Shown here: positions 27,199 to 35,365 of the stretch, piece after piece | Layout: each line of letters starts with the position of its first letter | How positions within the stretch are numbered: position 1 is the first letter of the stretch | Assembly: GCF_002001005.1 (NCBI RefSeq) | Contig: NZ_MUNX01000070.1 | Span: 1-64,000, forward strand | DNA length: 64,000 nucleotides | Reading direction: 5' to 3' | Source of the DNA: Flavobacterium sp. A45 | GTDB taxonomy: Bacteria; Bacteroidota; Bacteroidia; Flavobacteriales; Flavobacteriaceae | The notes under the pieces: generated by a model | What the model was told of the DNA's origin: nothing | Database searches by the model: none | What the model saw: the letters and a program-made list of their open reading frames with translations, nothing else | Position numbers and translations under genes: made by a program

Positions 27199-28416
27199 CT
27201 ATAAATTAGAAACACTATCCAATTCAAATTTCAATGGCTCGATTTTCTTTAAAAAACGCTCTTTGTTTTTGGAGTTCATAGGTTCACCGTTTGGCAATTT
27301 CAATCTCAATGCATCGACTTGCACTCCATTTTTCCAAAAACGATAACATACATGCGGTCCACTAGCCAATCCTGTACTTCCAACCAATCCTATAGTTTGA
27401 CCTTGACTAACATGCTGTCCTCGTCTTACTAATATTCGGGACATGTGTAAATACTGGGTGGAGTATGTTTTATTGTGCTTTACTTTTACAAAATTTCCGT
27501 TTCCGGCAGTGTAACCTGTTTGCTCGACTGTTCCAGCGGCTGTAGCGGAAATCGGTGTCCCATAAGGCGCCGCATAATCAGTTCCTTTATGCGCTTTCCA
27601 TATTTGTTGTACGGGATGAAAACGATTGGAGGTAAAACGGGAAGTAATTCGGCTAAATTTAATTGGTGTCTTAAGGAAAAAATTCTTCAGCGTTTTCCCA
27701 TCCTCATCATAGTAATCCATTTTACCCGAACCTGGATTTTGCTCAAAAGGAAAAGCATAAATAATTTTTCCTTTGTATTCAAAAAATGCTGCCTCAAGAC
27801 TATCAACACCATCATAAATGGAATCATTGATATATCTTTCGGTAAATGTCAATCCAAATCGGTCTCCTTTTTTCACTTTAAAAAAATCTATAGACCAAGC
27901 AAAAATCTTTGAAATTCTGGTTGCCAAAGCTCCTTCTACGTTCGCTGACTCCAAAGTTTCAGATAGTGATCCTTTCAGGACTCCGCCGATAGTTCGACGT
28001 TTTAATGTTAAAGGTTTGGTCTTTTTATACACTTTTGCGATCGAATCCCTCAAATCAACCACATAAAAATTTAAAGCATCAGGTTGATATATGAAAACAT
28101 TCAGCGAGTTGGTTTTATTCTTGGAACGAAGAAGCGTGTAGTGTTTATTAATTCTAATAGTACGAACATCGAAAGTATCCTTCACTTGAGCTACAATATC
28201 AAAAATTTTTTTGTCACCGATATTTTGTCTTTGCAAAATACTTCCAAAAGTATCACCAGATTTTACAGAATCCTGAACAACATTAAAGTCAGAAAAATTA
28301 AAACCAAAATCATTCTTTTTGGACTTTGGAATTACTTGATTTTTCACAACATCCTCGCTCCTATTACAGGATATCAAGGAAAACAGTACTACTAAAATTA
28401 CAATTACCTGCTTCAA
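27199..28416 (-). CDS. M23 family metallopeptidase lipoprotein
   Basis: A 405-residue lipoprotein (lipobox LISC, Cys17). An opacity-associated/LysM-like region lies near residues 50-130 (VKSGDTFGSILQRQNIGDKK). The C-terminal M23 domain has the zinc ligands in HKGTDYAAPYGTP, YLHMS and GPHVCYRFW. Such enzymes cut peptide crosslinks in peptidoglycan during growth or division. It is the third gene of a minus-strand operon with the DUF3108 protein and tryptophan dioxygenase (gap 18 nt). The pairing of a wall hydrolase with DUF3108 suggests envelope maintenance; the dioxygenase between them looks functionally unrelated. Confidence 0.9.
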   Translation of the reverse strand: MKQVIVILVVLFSLISCNRSEDVVKNQVIPKSKKNDFGFNFSDFNVVQDSVKSGDTFGSILQRQNIGDKKIFDIVAQVKDTFDVRTIRINKHYTLLRSKNKTNSLNVFIYQPDALNFYVVDLRDSIAKVYKKTKPLTLKRRTIGGVLKGSLSETLESANVEGALATRISKIFAWSIDFFKVKKGDRFGLTFTERYINDSIYDGVDSLEAAFFEYKGKIIYAFPFEQNPGSGKMDYYDEDGKTLKNFFLKTPIKFSRITSRFTSNRFHPVQQIWKAHKGTDYAAPYGTPISATAAGTVEQTGYTAGNGNFVKVKHNKTYSTQYLHMSRILVRRGQHVSQGQTIGLVGSTGLASGPHVCYRFWKNGVQVDALRLKLPNGEPMNSKNKERFLKKIEPLKFELDSVSNL

Positions 28417-28434
28417 GTTATCTCTTTTTAATCT

Positions 28435-29367
28435 TTAGTTTTCTACTCCCCAATTAGCCAATTCCTCTTCACTCCATAATTCCGGGAAGAAAATTCTTCT
28501 TTGGTATCTTGGGTGCATGTATTTCTTCCAATCACTTCCTCCTGTTGCCTCACCATCACCTTTACCGTTATCAATATATTTTCTGGCGGCATTTAGATGT
28601 CCCATTACCCAAGTAATATTAACCGTGTGATCATAATGACGCATGGCTTTCACCAATTCCGGATTTTCACGGTCTGATTCCGGTAATTGCTTAAATTTCT
28701 GCCAAAGATTTATCGTATTGTACTCCTGCATTTGTGTCAAAAATGCCGCTTTATATTTGCGTTCAAACTCTAATAACAAATAAGATTTCTCACCTGTTTG
28801 ATGATCTTTTCCGGCTGCTTGCCAATACATGTGATCTAAGGCATGTTCATAAGGTGTATTTCGGTCAATAGTTGCACGAAAACGGTAATCAATAAGATTG
28901 ATTAAATCAGTCGACGCTATTTCAATCATTCTATATTGTGCACTTTGAAAGCCACTTGCTGGAGTTAGCGTATTTCTAAATTTCATATACTGTTCTACCT
29001 CCATACCGTCTCCCATTATATCAAATGAAGTGGTAAGCATATCAAAGTAACGACTAATTCTCATTAATCGCTCGGTAAAAAAATCAGTTGTCAATTTTTC
29101 TGCATAAGAAATTTGATGCATTTCCCAAAGTATCATTTTAAAAAGCAATTCATTGACTTGATGATACATGATAAAAACCATTTCATCCGGAAGCGTCGTT
29201 CTTTGAATCTGCAAGTTCAATAATGCATCAGTTTGTATGTAATCCCAATATGTTATTGGTTTTGACCAAAGCAGTCCCTCAAGGTGTGTCTCCGTTTTTT
29301 GGTTTATTTTTTGAAATTTTTGATCAATTTCATCCAAAATTGATGCAGTGGTATCATTTATTGTCAT
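28435..29367 (-). CDS. kynA: Tryptophan 2,3-dioxygenase
   Basis: A 310-residue cytosolic heme enzyme that opens the indole ring of tryptophan to N-formylkynurenine, the first step of the kynurenine pathway. Signatures are TYWDYIQTDALLNLQ near residue 38-52, MVFIMYHQVNELLFKMILWE near 63-82 with the substrate-site His, SGFQSAQYRMIE near 138-149, and TWVMGHLNAARKYI near 258-271, whose His should bind heme iron. The start codon overlaps the stop of the DUF3108 gene by 4 nt, so translation is coupled. The genes for tyrosine catabolism follow upstream on the same strand, which makes this an aromatic amino-acid degradation region. Confidence 0.9.
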   Translation of the reverse strand: MTINDTTASILDEIDQKFQKINQKTETHLEGLLWSKPITYWDYIQTDALLNLQIQRTTLPDEMVFIMYHQVNELLFKMILWEMHQISYAEKLTTDFFTERLMRISRYFDMLTTSFDIMGDGMEVEQYMKFRNTLTPASGFQSAQYRMIEIASTDLINLIDYRFRATIDRNTPYEHALDHMYWQAAGKDHQTGEKSYLLLEFERKYKAAFLTQMQEYNTINLWQKFKQLPESDRENPELVKAMRHYDHTVNITWVMGHLNAARKYIDNGKGDGEATGGSDWKKYMHPRYQRRIFFPELWSEEELANWGVEN

Positions 29368-30137
29368 TTTGCTTTTAATTTAAACGGATTATTCAATCCT
29401 TTGTACTCTTCCAAATCGGCTTTGATCGACCCTACTAAAAGTGTTGCTTTTATTCGAATTGGAATTTTATTGTAGTCATCTGAAATCCAAATTGTTAAAC
29501 TTTCCTGTTCCTTAAATACACGTCCAGATTGTACTAACGGCTTAAAAATCATGGCTGAAACAACGCCAAATTTAGTTTTAATATCCTCTCTACCTATAAA
29601 TTTTAACTTAAATTTTGTAGTCTCATTGTCAAAAAACATATCGATCATTACCGATTCTCCTGCTTTGATTTTATTGATATTGGGGTAATTCCGTAAATAA
29701 TAAAAAGAAGACAGTATATCTTGTGTGTTTTTAGGAAAATCGAAGGTTTTTTCAGTTTTGTGTTTGTAATCTTTCACCAAGATTTTATTGGTCTTCTGAT
29801 TGAAGAAGCCTTCTTGATTTTTGGTATAACCTCCTTCGTTAATTTTTCGAACAAATTTATAGGGATTCCTGGTATCCGTATCGATATAACTTTCATAAAC
29901 ATCTTCTACATTAAAGAAGAATTTGGTCATCCCGGTAGAAAAACCTTTGCCAATCACACGATAAACAGATTGATTATTATAGGTAGCGTCTTTAACTTCG
30001 ATTGTAGCATAACCAGCGTTTATAATTCCGTAATGAACTCTAAACTTTAGATATTCGCCTCCAGAAAAAGCTTCCTCTTTTTGTGTGTCGAAACCTAAAG
30101 TGATAATCACTAACAAGAAAATTACAATTTTTTTCAT
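29364..30137 (-). CDS. DUF3108 protein, secreted
   Basis: A 257-residue protein from the chosen start (MKKIVIFLLV); the longer in-frame start at 30194 lies upstream of the probable transcription start. A signal peptide covers residues 1-20, so it acts in the envelope. The rest matches the DUF3108 family: FSGGEYLKFRVHYGIINAGYA near the mature N-terminus, FPKNTQDILSSFYYLRNY in the middle and LTIWISDDYNKIPIRIKATL near the end. The role is unknown. It leads an operon with tryptophan dioxygenase (4-nt overlap) and an M23 peptidase. A promoter is seen at 30164-30195. Confidence 0.82.
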   Translation of the reverse strand: MKKIVIFLLVIITLGFDTQKEEAFSGGEYLKFRVHYGIINAGYATIEVKDATYNNQSVYRVIGKGFSTGMTKFFFNVEDVYESYIDTDTRNPYKFVRKINEGGYTKNQEGFFNQKTNKILVKDYKHKTEKTFDFPKNTQDILSSFYYLRNYPNINKIKAGESVMIDMFFDNETTKFKLKFIGREDIKTKFGVVSAMIFKPLVQSGRVFKEQESLTIWISDDYNKIPIRIKATLLVGSIKADLEEYKGLNNPFKLKAK

Positions 30138-30163
30138 AGGATCGATTATTGCAAAAACAGTAC

Positions 30164-30195
30164 CAAATGTATTAAAACAAAAAAACTCAGTCAAA
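30164..30195 (-). promoter_or_regulatory. Promoter of the DUF3108-kynA-M23 operon
   Basis: On the minus strand TTTG (30195-30192), 20 nt, then TACATTTG (30171-30164) gives a full Bacteroidota promoter. The expected transcription start is about 20 nt before the ATG at 30137. The minus-33 box falls within the terminator hairpin of the RNA candidate upstream. Confidence 0.65.
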
Positions 30196-30214
30196 TTAAT
30201 GACTGAGTTTTTAT
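30178..30214 (-). terminator. Perfect hairpin terminator upstream of the DUF3108 operon
   Basis: AAAAACTCAGTCA and TGACTGAGTTTTT form a perfect 13-bp stem around AATTAA, with T-rich ends both ways. It can end a transcript on the minus strand that starts near 30297. Confidence 0.7.
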
Positions 30215-30305
30215 GCTATTAACTAACCAAAAAACTATAAATTATGAAAATTTATATGAAACTAAGAAGGAAACCACCCCTTCCTGATTTGCGAGTGCAA
30301 AGGTA
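30178..30305 (-). ncRNA. Candidate small RNA between HPPD and DUF3108 genes
   Basis: A minus-7-like box TACCTTTG (30305-30298) is followed by CACTCGC, the same seven bases that follow the tRNA promoter box. About 85-120 nt on lies a perfect terminator. The start of the would-be RNA can fold (GAAGG / CCTTC). No minus-strand ORF of note lies between. On the plus strand the same DNA encodes a 42-codon ORF (30244-30372, start MKIYMKLRRKPPLPDLR), so a basic peptide on the other strand is the alternative. The TTTG partner box is 24 nt away, a little far. Confidence 0.4.
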
Positions 30306-30414
30306 TGGTATCAATCTACGTTTTTTTAGCAAAAAGTCAAGTTTAACACAACATTTGCAATTTTATGATTAGATTAACTGTTATTTTTTTTGATAATGCA
30401 ATAAAAATCAAATT

Positions 30415-31575
30415 TTACAGCGTTCCTCGCAATTCCTGTTCGCGCTCTATCGACTCAAAAAGCGCTTTAAAGTTCCCCGCTCCAAATCCTTTGGCACCCA
30501 TTCTTTGTATAATTTCAAAAAACAAAGTTGGACGATCCTGAACCGGTTTGGTGAAAATTTGCAATAAATAACCATCTTCATCAGCATCGACCATAATGGC
30601 TAGTTTTTCTATTTCGCTCAAATCTTCTTTCATCATATCCATGTGCACTCCCAATCTTTCTGGAATAGCCTCATAATAGGTATGCGGTGGTGCCGATAAA
30701 AATTCCACACCTCTTGCTTTTAATTCTGAAACTGTTTTTATGATATCATCGGTGGCGATGGCGATATGCTGAATTCCAGGTCCACCATAGAAATCCAAAT
30801 ACTCTTCGATTTGTGATTTTTTCTTTCCTTCGGCTGGTTCATTGATTGGAAATTTGATTCTTCCGTTTCCGTTGGACATTACTTTACTCATCAAAGCCGA
30901 ATATTCAGTGTTGATTTGTTTGTCATCAAAAGAAAGGAAATTTACAAATCCCATAACATCTTCGTAGAATTTTACCCAAGTATTCATTTCATTCCAACCC
31001 ACATTTCCAACCATGTGGTCAATGTATTTTAACCCCGTTGGTTCGGGATTATAATCGGATTTCCATTCTTTGTATCCAGGCAAGAAAATACCGTTGTAAT
31101 TTTTTCTTTCGACAAAAATATGAACCGTTTCTCCATAAGTATAGATACCTGAACGCACTACTTCTCCAAACTCATCTTTCTCAACTGTTGGCTCCATAAA
31201 GGAACGAGCACCACGTTTCATGGTTTCTTCATAGGCGCTTCTTGCATCTTCTACCCAAAGTGCGGCTACTTTTACCCCGTCACCATGTTTTTTTAAATGA
31301 TCGTGAAGAGGAGAATCCTGAGTTAATGGAGTGGTTAAAACAATTCGGATTTTGTCTTGTTTTAATACATAAGAAGCTCTGTCTTTCACTCCTGTTTCCA
31401 ATCCGGCATACGCCAATGATTGATAACCAAAAGCGGTTTTATAATAATGTGCCGATTGTTTTGCGTTGCCTACGTAGAATTCGACATAATCGGTTCCTAA
31501 AAGCGGAAGGAAATCTTGTGCTCCTTCGAATATTTTCTCTAATCCGTATTCTACTGATTTTACTTCTTTTGCCAT
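30415..31575 (-). CDS. hppD: 4-hydroxyphenylpyruvate dioxygenase
   Basis: A 386-residue non-heme iron dioxygenase that converts 4-hydroxyphenylpyruvate to homogentisate in tyrosine breakdown. Two vicinal-oxygen-chelate halves are visible (DYVEFYVGNAKQSAHYYK near 28; YIDHMVGNVGWNEMNTWVKF near 185). The iron ligands are expected at His in IDHMVG, His in GIQHIAIATDDI and Glu in LFFEIIQRMGAKGFGAG near the C-terminus. It lies downstream of homogentisate dioxygenase on the same strand, 182 nt away, so the two consecutive pathway steps are neighbours. A structured repeat on the opposite strand occupies the gap. Confidence 0.95.
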   Translation of the reverse strand: MAKEVKSVEYGLEKIFEGAQDFLPLLGTDYVEFYVGNAKQSAHYYKTAFGYQSLAYAGLETGVKDRASYVLKQDKIRIVLTTPLTQDSPLHDHLKKHGDGVKVAALWVEDARSAYEETMKRGARSFMEPTVEKDEFGEVVRSGIYTYGETVHIFVERKNYNGIFLPGYKEWKSDYNPEPTGLKYIDHMVGNVGWNEMNTWVKFYEDVMGFVNFLSFDDKQINTEYSALMSKVMSNGNGRIKFPINEPAEGKKKSQIEEYLDFYGGPGIQHIAIATDDIIKTVSELKARGVEFLSAPPHTYYEAIPERLGVHMDMMKEDLSEIEKLAIMVDADEDGYLLQIFTKPVQDRPTLFFEIIQRMGAKGFGAGNFKALFESIEREQELRGTL

Positions 31576-31646
31576 GATGTTTATTTGTTTAGTCGGTTAA
31601 TCGCTAAATTGATTCACCAAAATGTTGTTGATTATCCTAAAGCCCT

Positions 31647-31713
31647 AGCCCTGATAGTAGTGGAAATCCCACGCTTTTGGGCGTGGATTGCAACGAATAG
31701 CAGGAATAGCTCC
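31647..31713 (+). ncRNA. Putative structured repeat, short form (copy A2)
   Basis: The plus strand reads GCCCTGATAGTAGTGGAAATCC in outline, then a perfect 6-bp hairpin (CCACGC 31669-31674, loop TTTTGG, GCGTGG 31681-31686), then GATTGCAACGAATAGCAGGA and a small AGGA/TCCT hairpin. The parts outside the hairpin match the copy at 8191-8271, while the helix differs. It lies between hmgA and hppD but on the strand opposite to them. Confidence 0.5.
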
Positions 31714-31757
31714 TAATTAATTTATTAAATGTGATTTAATTCGTTCTTAGCAATGAC

Positions 31758-32915
31758 CTACTCTATCCAAGATTTATAGTATTGTCCATCGTCTATCCCC
31801 ATGGCTTCCTCGGTTACCATAAGCGGACGGAAAGTATCGACCATTACAGCCAATTCCTGCGTTTCTGTATGCCCAATACTTCGTTCCATAGCTCCTGGAG
31901 CGGGGCCGTGAGGAATTCCTTTTGGGTGCAATGTGATGTGTCCTTGCTCGATATTGTTGCGGCTCATGAAATCGCCATCTACATAATACAATACCTCGTC
32001 GCTATCAATATTACTGTGATTGTATGGCGCCGGAATGGCTTTTGGATGGTAATCGTACAGTCTTGGCACGAAAGAACAAACTACAAAAGTGCCTGTCTCG
32101 AATGTTTGGTGTACCGGTGGCGGTTGATGCACACGCCCCGTTATAGGTTCAAAATTGTGAATTGAAAATCCATAAGGAAAATTGTAACCATCCCAACCCA
32201 CAACGTCAAAAGGGTGTGTTGCATAAACTACTTCATGCATCATTCCTTCTTTTTTCATTTTGATGACAAAATCACCTTTTTCGTCATGCGATTCCAATTC
32301 GTTTGGTAAAATAAAATCACGTTCACAAAATGGCGAATGTTCTAAGTGTTGTCCTGATTCGTTTTTATAACGTTTTGGAGTGTAAAACGGAGAATAGGAT
32401 TCTACATAAAACAAACGATTGTCTTCGGTTTCAAACTCGATTTGATAAATGATTCCGCGTGGAATAATCAAATAATCTCCATACTCAAAAGGAATATTCC
32501 CAAGCATGGTTCTAAGTTTTCCTTTGCCTTTGTGTATAAAAATCATTTCATCGGCATCGGCATTTTTATAGAAATAAGATGTCAATGATTTTCTTGGCGC
32601 TGCCAATCCTATGATGCAGTCTTTATTAACCAACATAGCTTTTCGGCTGTCTAAGAAATCGTCTTCGGGTTTCAATTCGAAACCTTTCAATAATAATGAT
32701 TTTATGTTTTTCCCAATCGCGATTTTGGGCTCAACCGAATACGATTTTAGTATTTCTTTGACCTGAGTCGGTCGATGAATGTGATAAGACAATGAGGAGT
32801 GACCATGAAATCCCTCTGTACCAAATAGTTGCTCGTAATACAAACCTCCATTTGGTTTTTCAAATTGGGTGTGTCTTTTAGGAGGAATATTTCCTAGTTT
32901 ATGATATATTGGCAT
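31758..32915 (-). CDS. hmgA: Homogentisate 1,2-dioxygenase
   Basis: A 385-residue iron-dependent ring-cleaving dioxygenase turning homogentisate into maleylacetoacetate. The cupin fold is visible: FIHKGKGKLRTMLGNIPFEYG near 125-145, PRGIIYQIEFE near 151-161, VVGWDGYNFPYGFSIHNFEPI near 237-257, and the C-terminal iron-binding part LHPKGIPHGPAPGAMERS with HTETQELAVMVDT. It is shorter than the animal enzyme but within the bacterial range. It probably forms a transcription unit with hppD downstream. The next enzyme, fumarylacetoacetase, is not in the window. Confidence 0.92.
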   Translation of the reverse strand: MPIYHKLGNIPPKRHTQFEKPNGGLYYEQLFGTEGFHGHSSLSYHIHRPTQVKEILKSYSVEPKIAIGKNIKSLLLKGFELKPEDDFLDSRKAMLVNKDCIIGLAAPRKSLTSYFYKNADADEMIFIHKGKGKLRTMLGNIPFEYGDYLIIPRGIIYQIEFETEDNRLFYVESYSPFYTPKRYKNESGQHLEHSPFCERDFILPNELESHDEKGDFVIKMKKEGMMHEVVYATHPFDVVGWDGYNFPYGFSIHNFEPITGRVHQPPPVHQTFETGTFVVCSFVPRLYDYHPKAIPAPYNHSNIDSDEVLYYVDGDFMSRNNIEQGHITLHPKGIPHGPAPGAMERSIGHTETQELAVMVDTFRPLMVTEEAMGIDDGQYYKSWIE

Positions 32916-33120
32916 AACAATTTAAATTAGATAGTAAACAATTCTTAAAAATCGTAGCGTCAAATAGTTTCTCTTTTTTAAGCAAAACTTTGATATACAC
33001 AATCAAGTATTCAATTCTTTGACAATACTAATAGGGCTAAATGCTCCTATAAAATCACTCTGGATTTCTTTTGATCAAGAATTGAAGATACTCTAATAAA
33101 CCTGTCCAATTTGTTTTCAT

Positions 33121-33139
33121 AATTACAAATGTCGTAATT
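33121..33139. promoter_or_regulatory. Inverted repeat AATTAC-N7-GTAATT upstream of hmgA
   Basis: A 6-nt perfect inverted repeat with 7-nt spacing lies about 205 nt before hmgA and 22 nt past the patatin gene's stop. It has the form of a small dimeric regulator site, but AT-rich DNA makes such repeats common, and no regulator gene is adjacent. Confidence 0.2.
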
Positions 33140-33160
33140 TTATTTAATAAAAAATAGAAA

Positions 33161-35356
33161 TTAAAAAATAAATCCAACAGTAAACCAAAGGTAGGAATTT
33201 GAAGTTTCCGGAGACCAGGAATATTTTACTTCGACTGGACCAATAACGGTTTCCAATCCATAACCCAAAGCATATCCCGAATACTTTGGCAATGAAATCC
33301 AATCTAACGAATCATAGAGATTGTCATCTAAATTGGCATAATTGGCCGAAAAGTTAAGATGATTCTTTTTGAAAATTTCGTAATCAAACGTAATTGTACT
33401 TTCCAAATAACTATTGCCCGCAAGACTTAAATAATCGTAACCATAAAAATACTTAAAATTATTGGTATTGTTAAACCCATAACCTCCCAAAATAAAATCA
33501 AAATATGGCAAACTTTTATTTCCGATTGAGGTTCCGGCTTCGGTCTGAAGTTTTATTGTTGCATTCTTAAAAATTGTTCTTGCAATACCCGCTTCGGCAC
33601 TTAAGATAGAAAACGGTTCAAAATTTGCGGATTTTTCTGATGAAAACATATAAAACTGTGGGTTACCCGAAAAAAACCACCCTTTTTTAGGAAAATGCTT
33701 ATTGTCGTAAGAATCGTATTTTATATAGCCAAAAATACTGGAATAGGTACTTCTGGTAATGACTTCATTCAATTCTAATGTTTCGGAGGTAATATCGAGA
33801 TATTCAAATTCGACTCCTACACCAATAAGAAATTTTTGAGCAAATACAGATTGGATATACAGCTGATTGGACAAATCAAGATAATCAATATTTATAGAAT
33901 TCGTTGCTTCACTATTATACGTTATCACACTCACCGGAATGTTTTTATTAAACCGGTTCAATTGGGACTTAAAACCATAACTCAATTGGAATCCATTATC
34001 AATATAGTAGTCAAAATAGTAACGTACATTATCTCCCAAAACCAAATCGGCAGATAAAAAATCATTTTTAAAAAACGTCTTTTTATTGGTCACATTGGCC
34101 AGAATCGCGCTTTTGTACAAGCCGTCATAATGCAATCCAAATTTCAAATTTGTTTTTACAGGACTTTCGGTTAACGTGAGAATCAAATCGTCATACTCTC
34201 CATTTTTCTCAAAATAATAACTAACGGCTCTGAAATTTTGAGTGGCATTAAGGTTATTAATTCCGGTTTCCAAGTTTCTAAAACTTATTTTGGATCCTGG
34301 TTTAAAGTTTAATTTACCTATTATATAATCTCTTGAATAATTTTGCAGTTCATTTGTTTTGATATCCACTATGGTCAAACTATCCGTTTCCACTTTTAAT
34401 TTGGGCTTGTGGTATGGATTTGCTTTATCTACTAAAAGTTCAATTTTTTCATAAATTGCAAAAGTAGCGTCTTCTCCTTTTTTTATAATTTCAGCAGCTT
34501 TATCAAAGGTTACTACTCCGTAATCTTTTACGTCAGGTTTGATATAAACTTCCGTAAGATTGGCATTTACTTTCATTCTTTCGATCATTTGCAAATTGGT
34601 AATCTGAAAGAAAATTCTTGATGCACTTCTTAATTCTTCTTTATTGAGCAAGCCAGATTGCACATCAACTCCGATTATAATATCGGCTCCCATTTTTCGA
34701 ACTTCTTCAATAGGATAATTATTGATTACTCCTCCATCAACAATGAGGTTATTATCGATTACAACTGGTGAAAATATGGAAGGCAATGAAGAGCTTCCGG
34801 TAATTGCCTGAGCCAAAATACCTTTATCAAAAACCACTTGTTCTCCAAGTGCAATATTAGTTCCTACACACAAAAAAGGAATCGACAGTTCATTAAAATT
34901 GCGAACATGTCTTACGGGCAAAGTCAATCGGCTTAATAAATTGAAGTTGTACATCCCTTTAGACAATGCTTCGGGTGCACCAATACTAAACTTATTAAAC
35001 GGAAGTGTCAAGGCATACAATTCATCGTTTCTCTTTTCATAAAAATTCTTGGAAGATCGGGGAATATAATCGTTCAAAACATTACTAAAGTTTGTCACAT
35101 CGATAATAGAGTCGATTTGTTTGGCATTGTACCCCATCGCATAAAGCCCACCTATAACGGCTCCCATACTGGTTCCACCGATATAATCTATCTTTATTCC
35201 AGCGTCTTCTAATACATTTAGAACACCAATATGAGCAAACCCTTTGGCTCCACCTCCGCTCAACACCAAACCAATTTTAGGTTTTTTGAGTGTATCTTGT
35301 GAAAATGAATTCAAACAGGTAAAAAACAAAAGAATAAAAATCAGTATTCTATTCAT
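33161..35356 (-). CDS. Patatin-like phospholipase fused to an outer-membrane beta-barrel
   Basis: A 731-residue protein with a signal peptide (cleavage near NSFSQD, residue 20). The patatin domain (about 27-300) has the oxyanion motif SGGGAKGFAHIGVL, the nucleophile in GGTSMGAVIGG and the catalytic Asp in DGGVINNYP. A POTRA-like segment follows (about 325-405), then a BamA/surface-antigen type beta-barrel to the C-terminal Phe (YLWFTVGFIF). This is the architecture of PlpD-type type V autotransported lipases, so the lipase domain is probably presented at the outer membrane. It is 9 nt downstream of uvrC and likely co-transcribed. Lipid substrate unknown. Confidence 0.9.
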   Translation of the reverse strand: MNRILIFILLFFTCLNSFSQDTLKKPKIGLVLSGGGAKGFAHIGVLNVLEDAGIKIDYIGGTSMGAVIGGLYAMGYNAKQIDSIIDVTNFSNVLNDYIPRSSKNFYEKRNDELYALTLPFNKFSIGAPEALSKGMYNFNLLSRLTLPVRHVRNFNELSIPFLCVGTNIALGEQVVFDKGILAQAITGSSSLPSIFSPVVIDNNLIVDGGVINNYPIEEVRKMGADIIIGVDVQSGLLNKEELRSASRIFFQITNLQMIERMKVNANLTEVYIKPDVKDYGVVTFDKAAEIIKKGEDATFAIYEKIELLVDKANPYHKPKLKVETDSLTIVDIKTNELQNYSRDYIIGKLNFKPGSKISFRNLETGINNLNATQNFRAVSYYFEKNGEYDDLILTLTESPVKTNLKFGLHYDGLYKSAILANVTNKKTFFKNDFLSADLVLGDNVRYYFDYYIDNGFQLSYGFKSQLNRFNKNIPVSVITYNSEATNSINIDYLDLSNQLYIQSVFAQKFLIGVGVEFEYLDITSETLELNEVITRSTYSSIFGYIKYDSYDNKHFPKKGWFFSGNPQFYMFSSEKSANFEPFSILSAEAGIARTIFKNATIKLQTEAGTSIGNKSLPYFDFILGGYGFNNTNNFKYFYGYDYLSLAGNSYLESTITFDYEIFKKNHLNFSANYANLDDNLYDSLDWISLPKYSGYALGYGLETVIGPVEVKYSWSPETSNSYLWFTVGFIF

Positions 35357-35365
35357 AAGGGCAAA

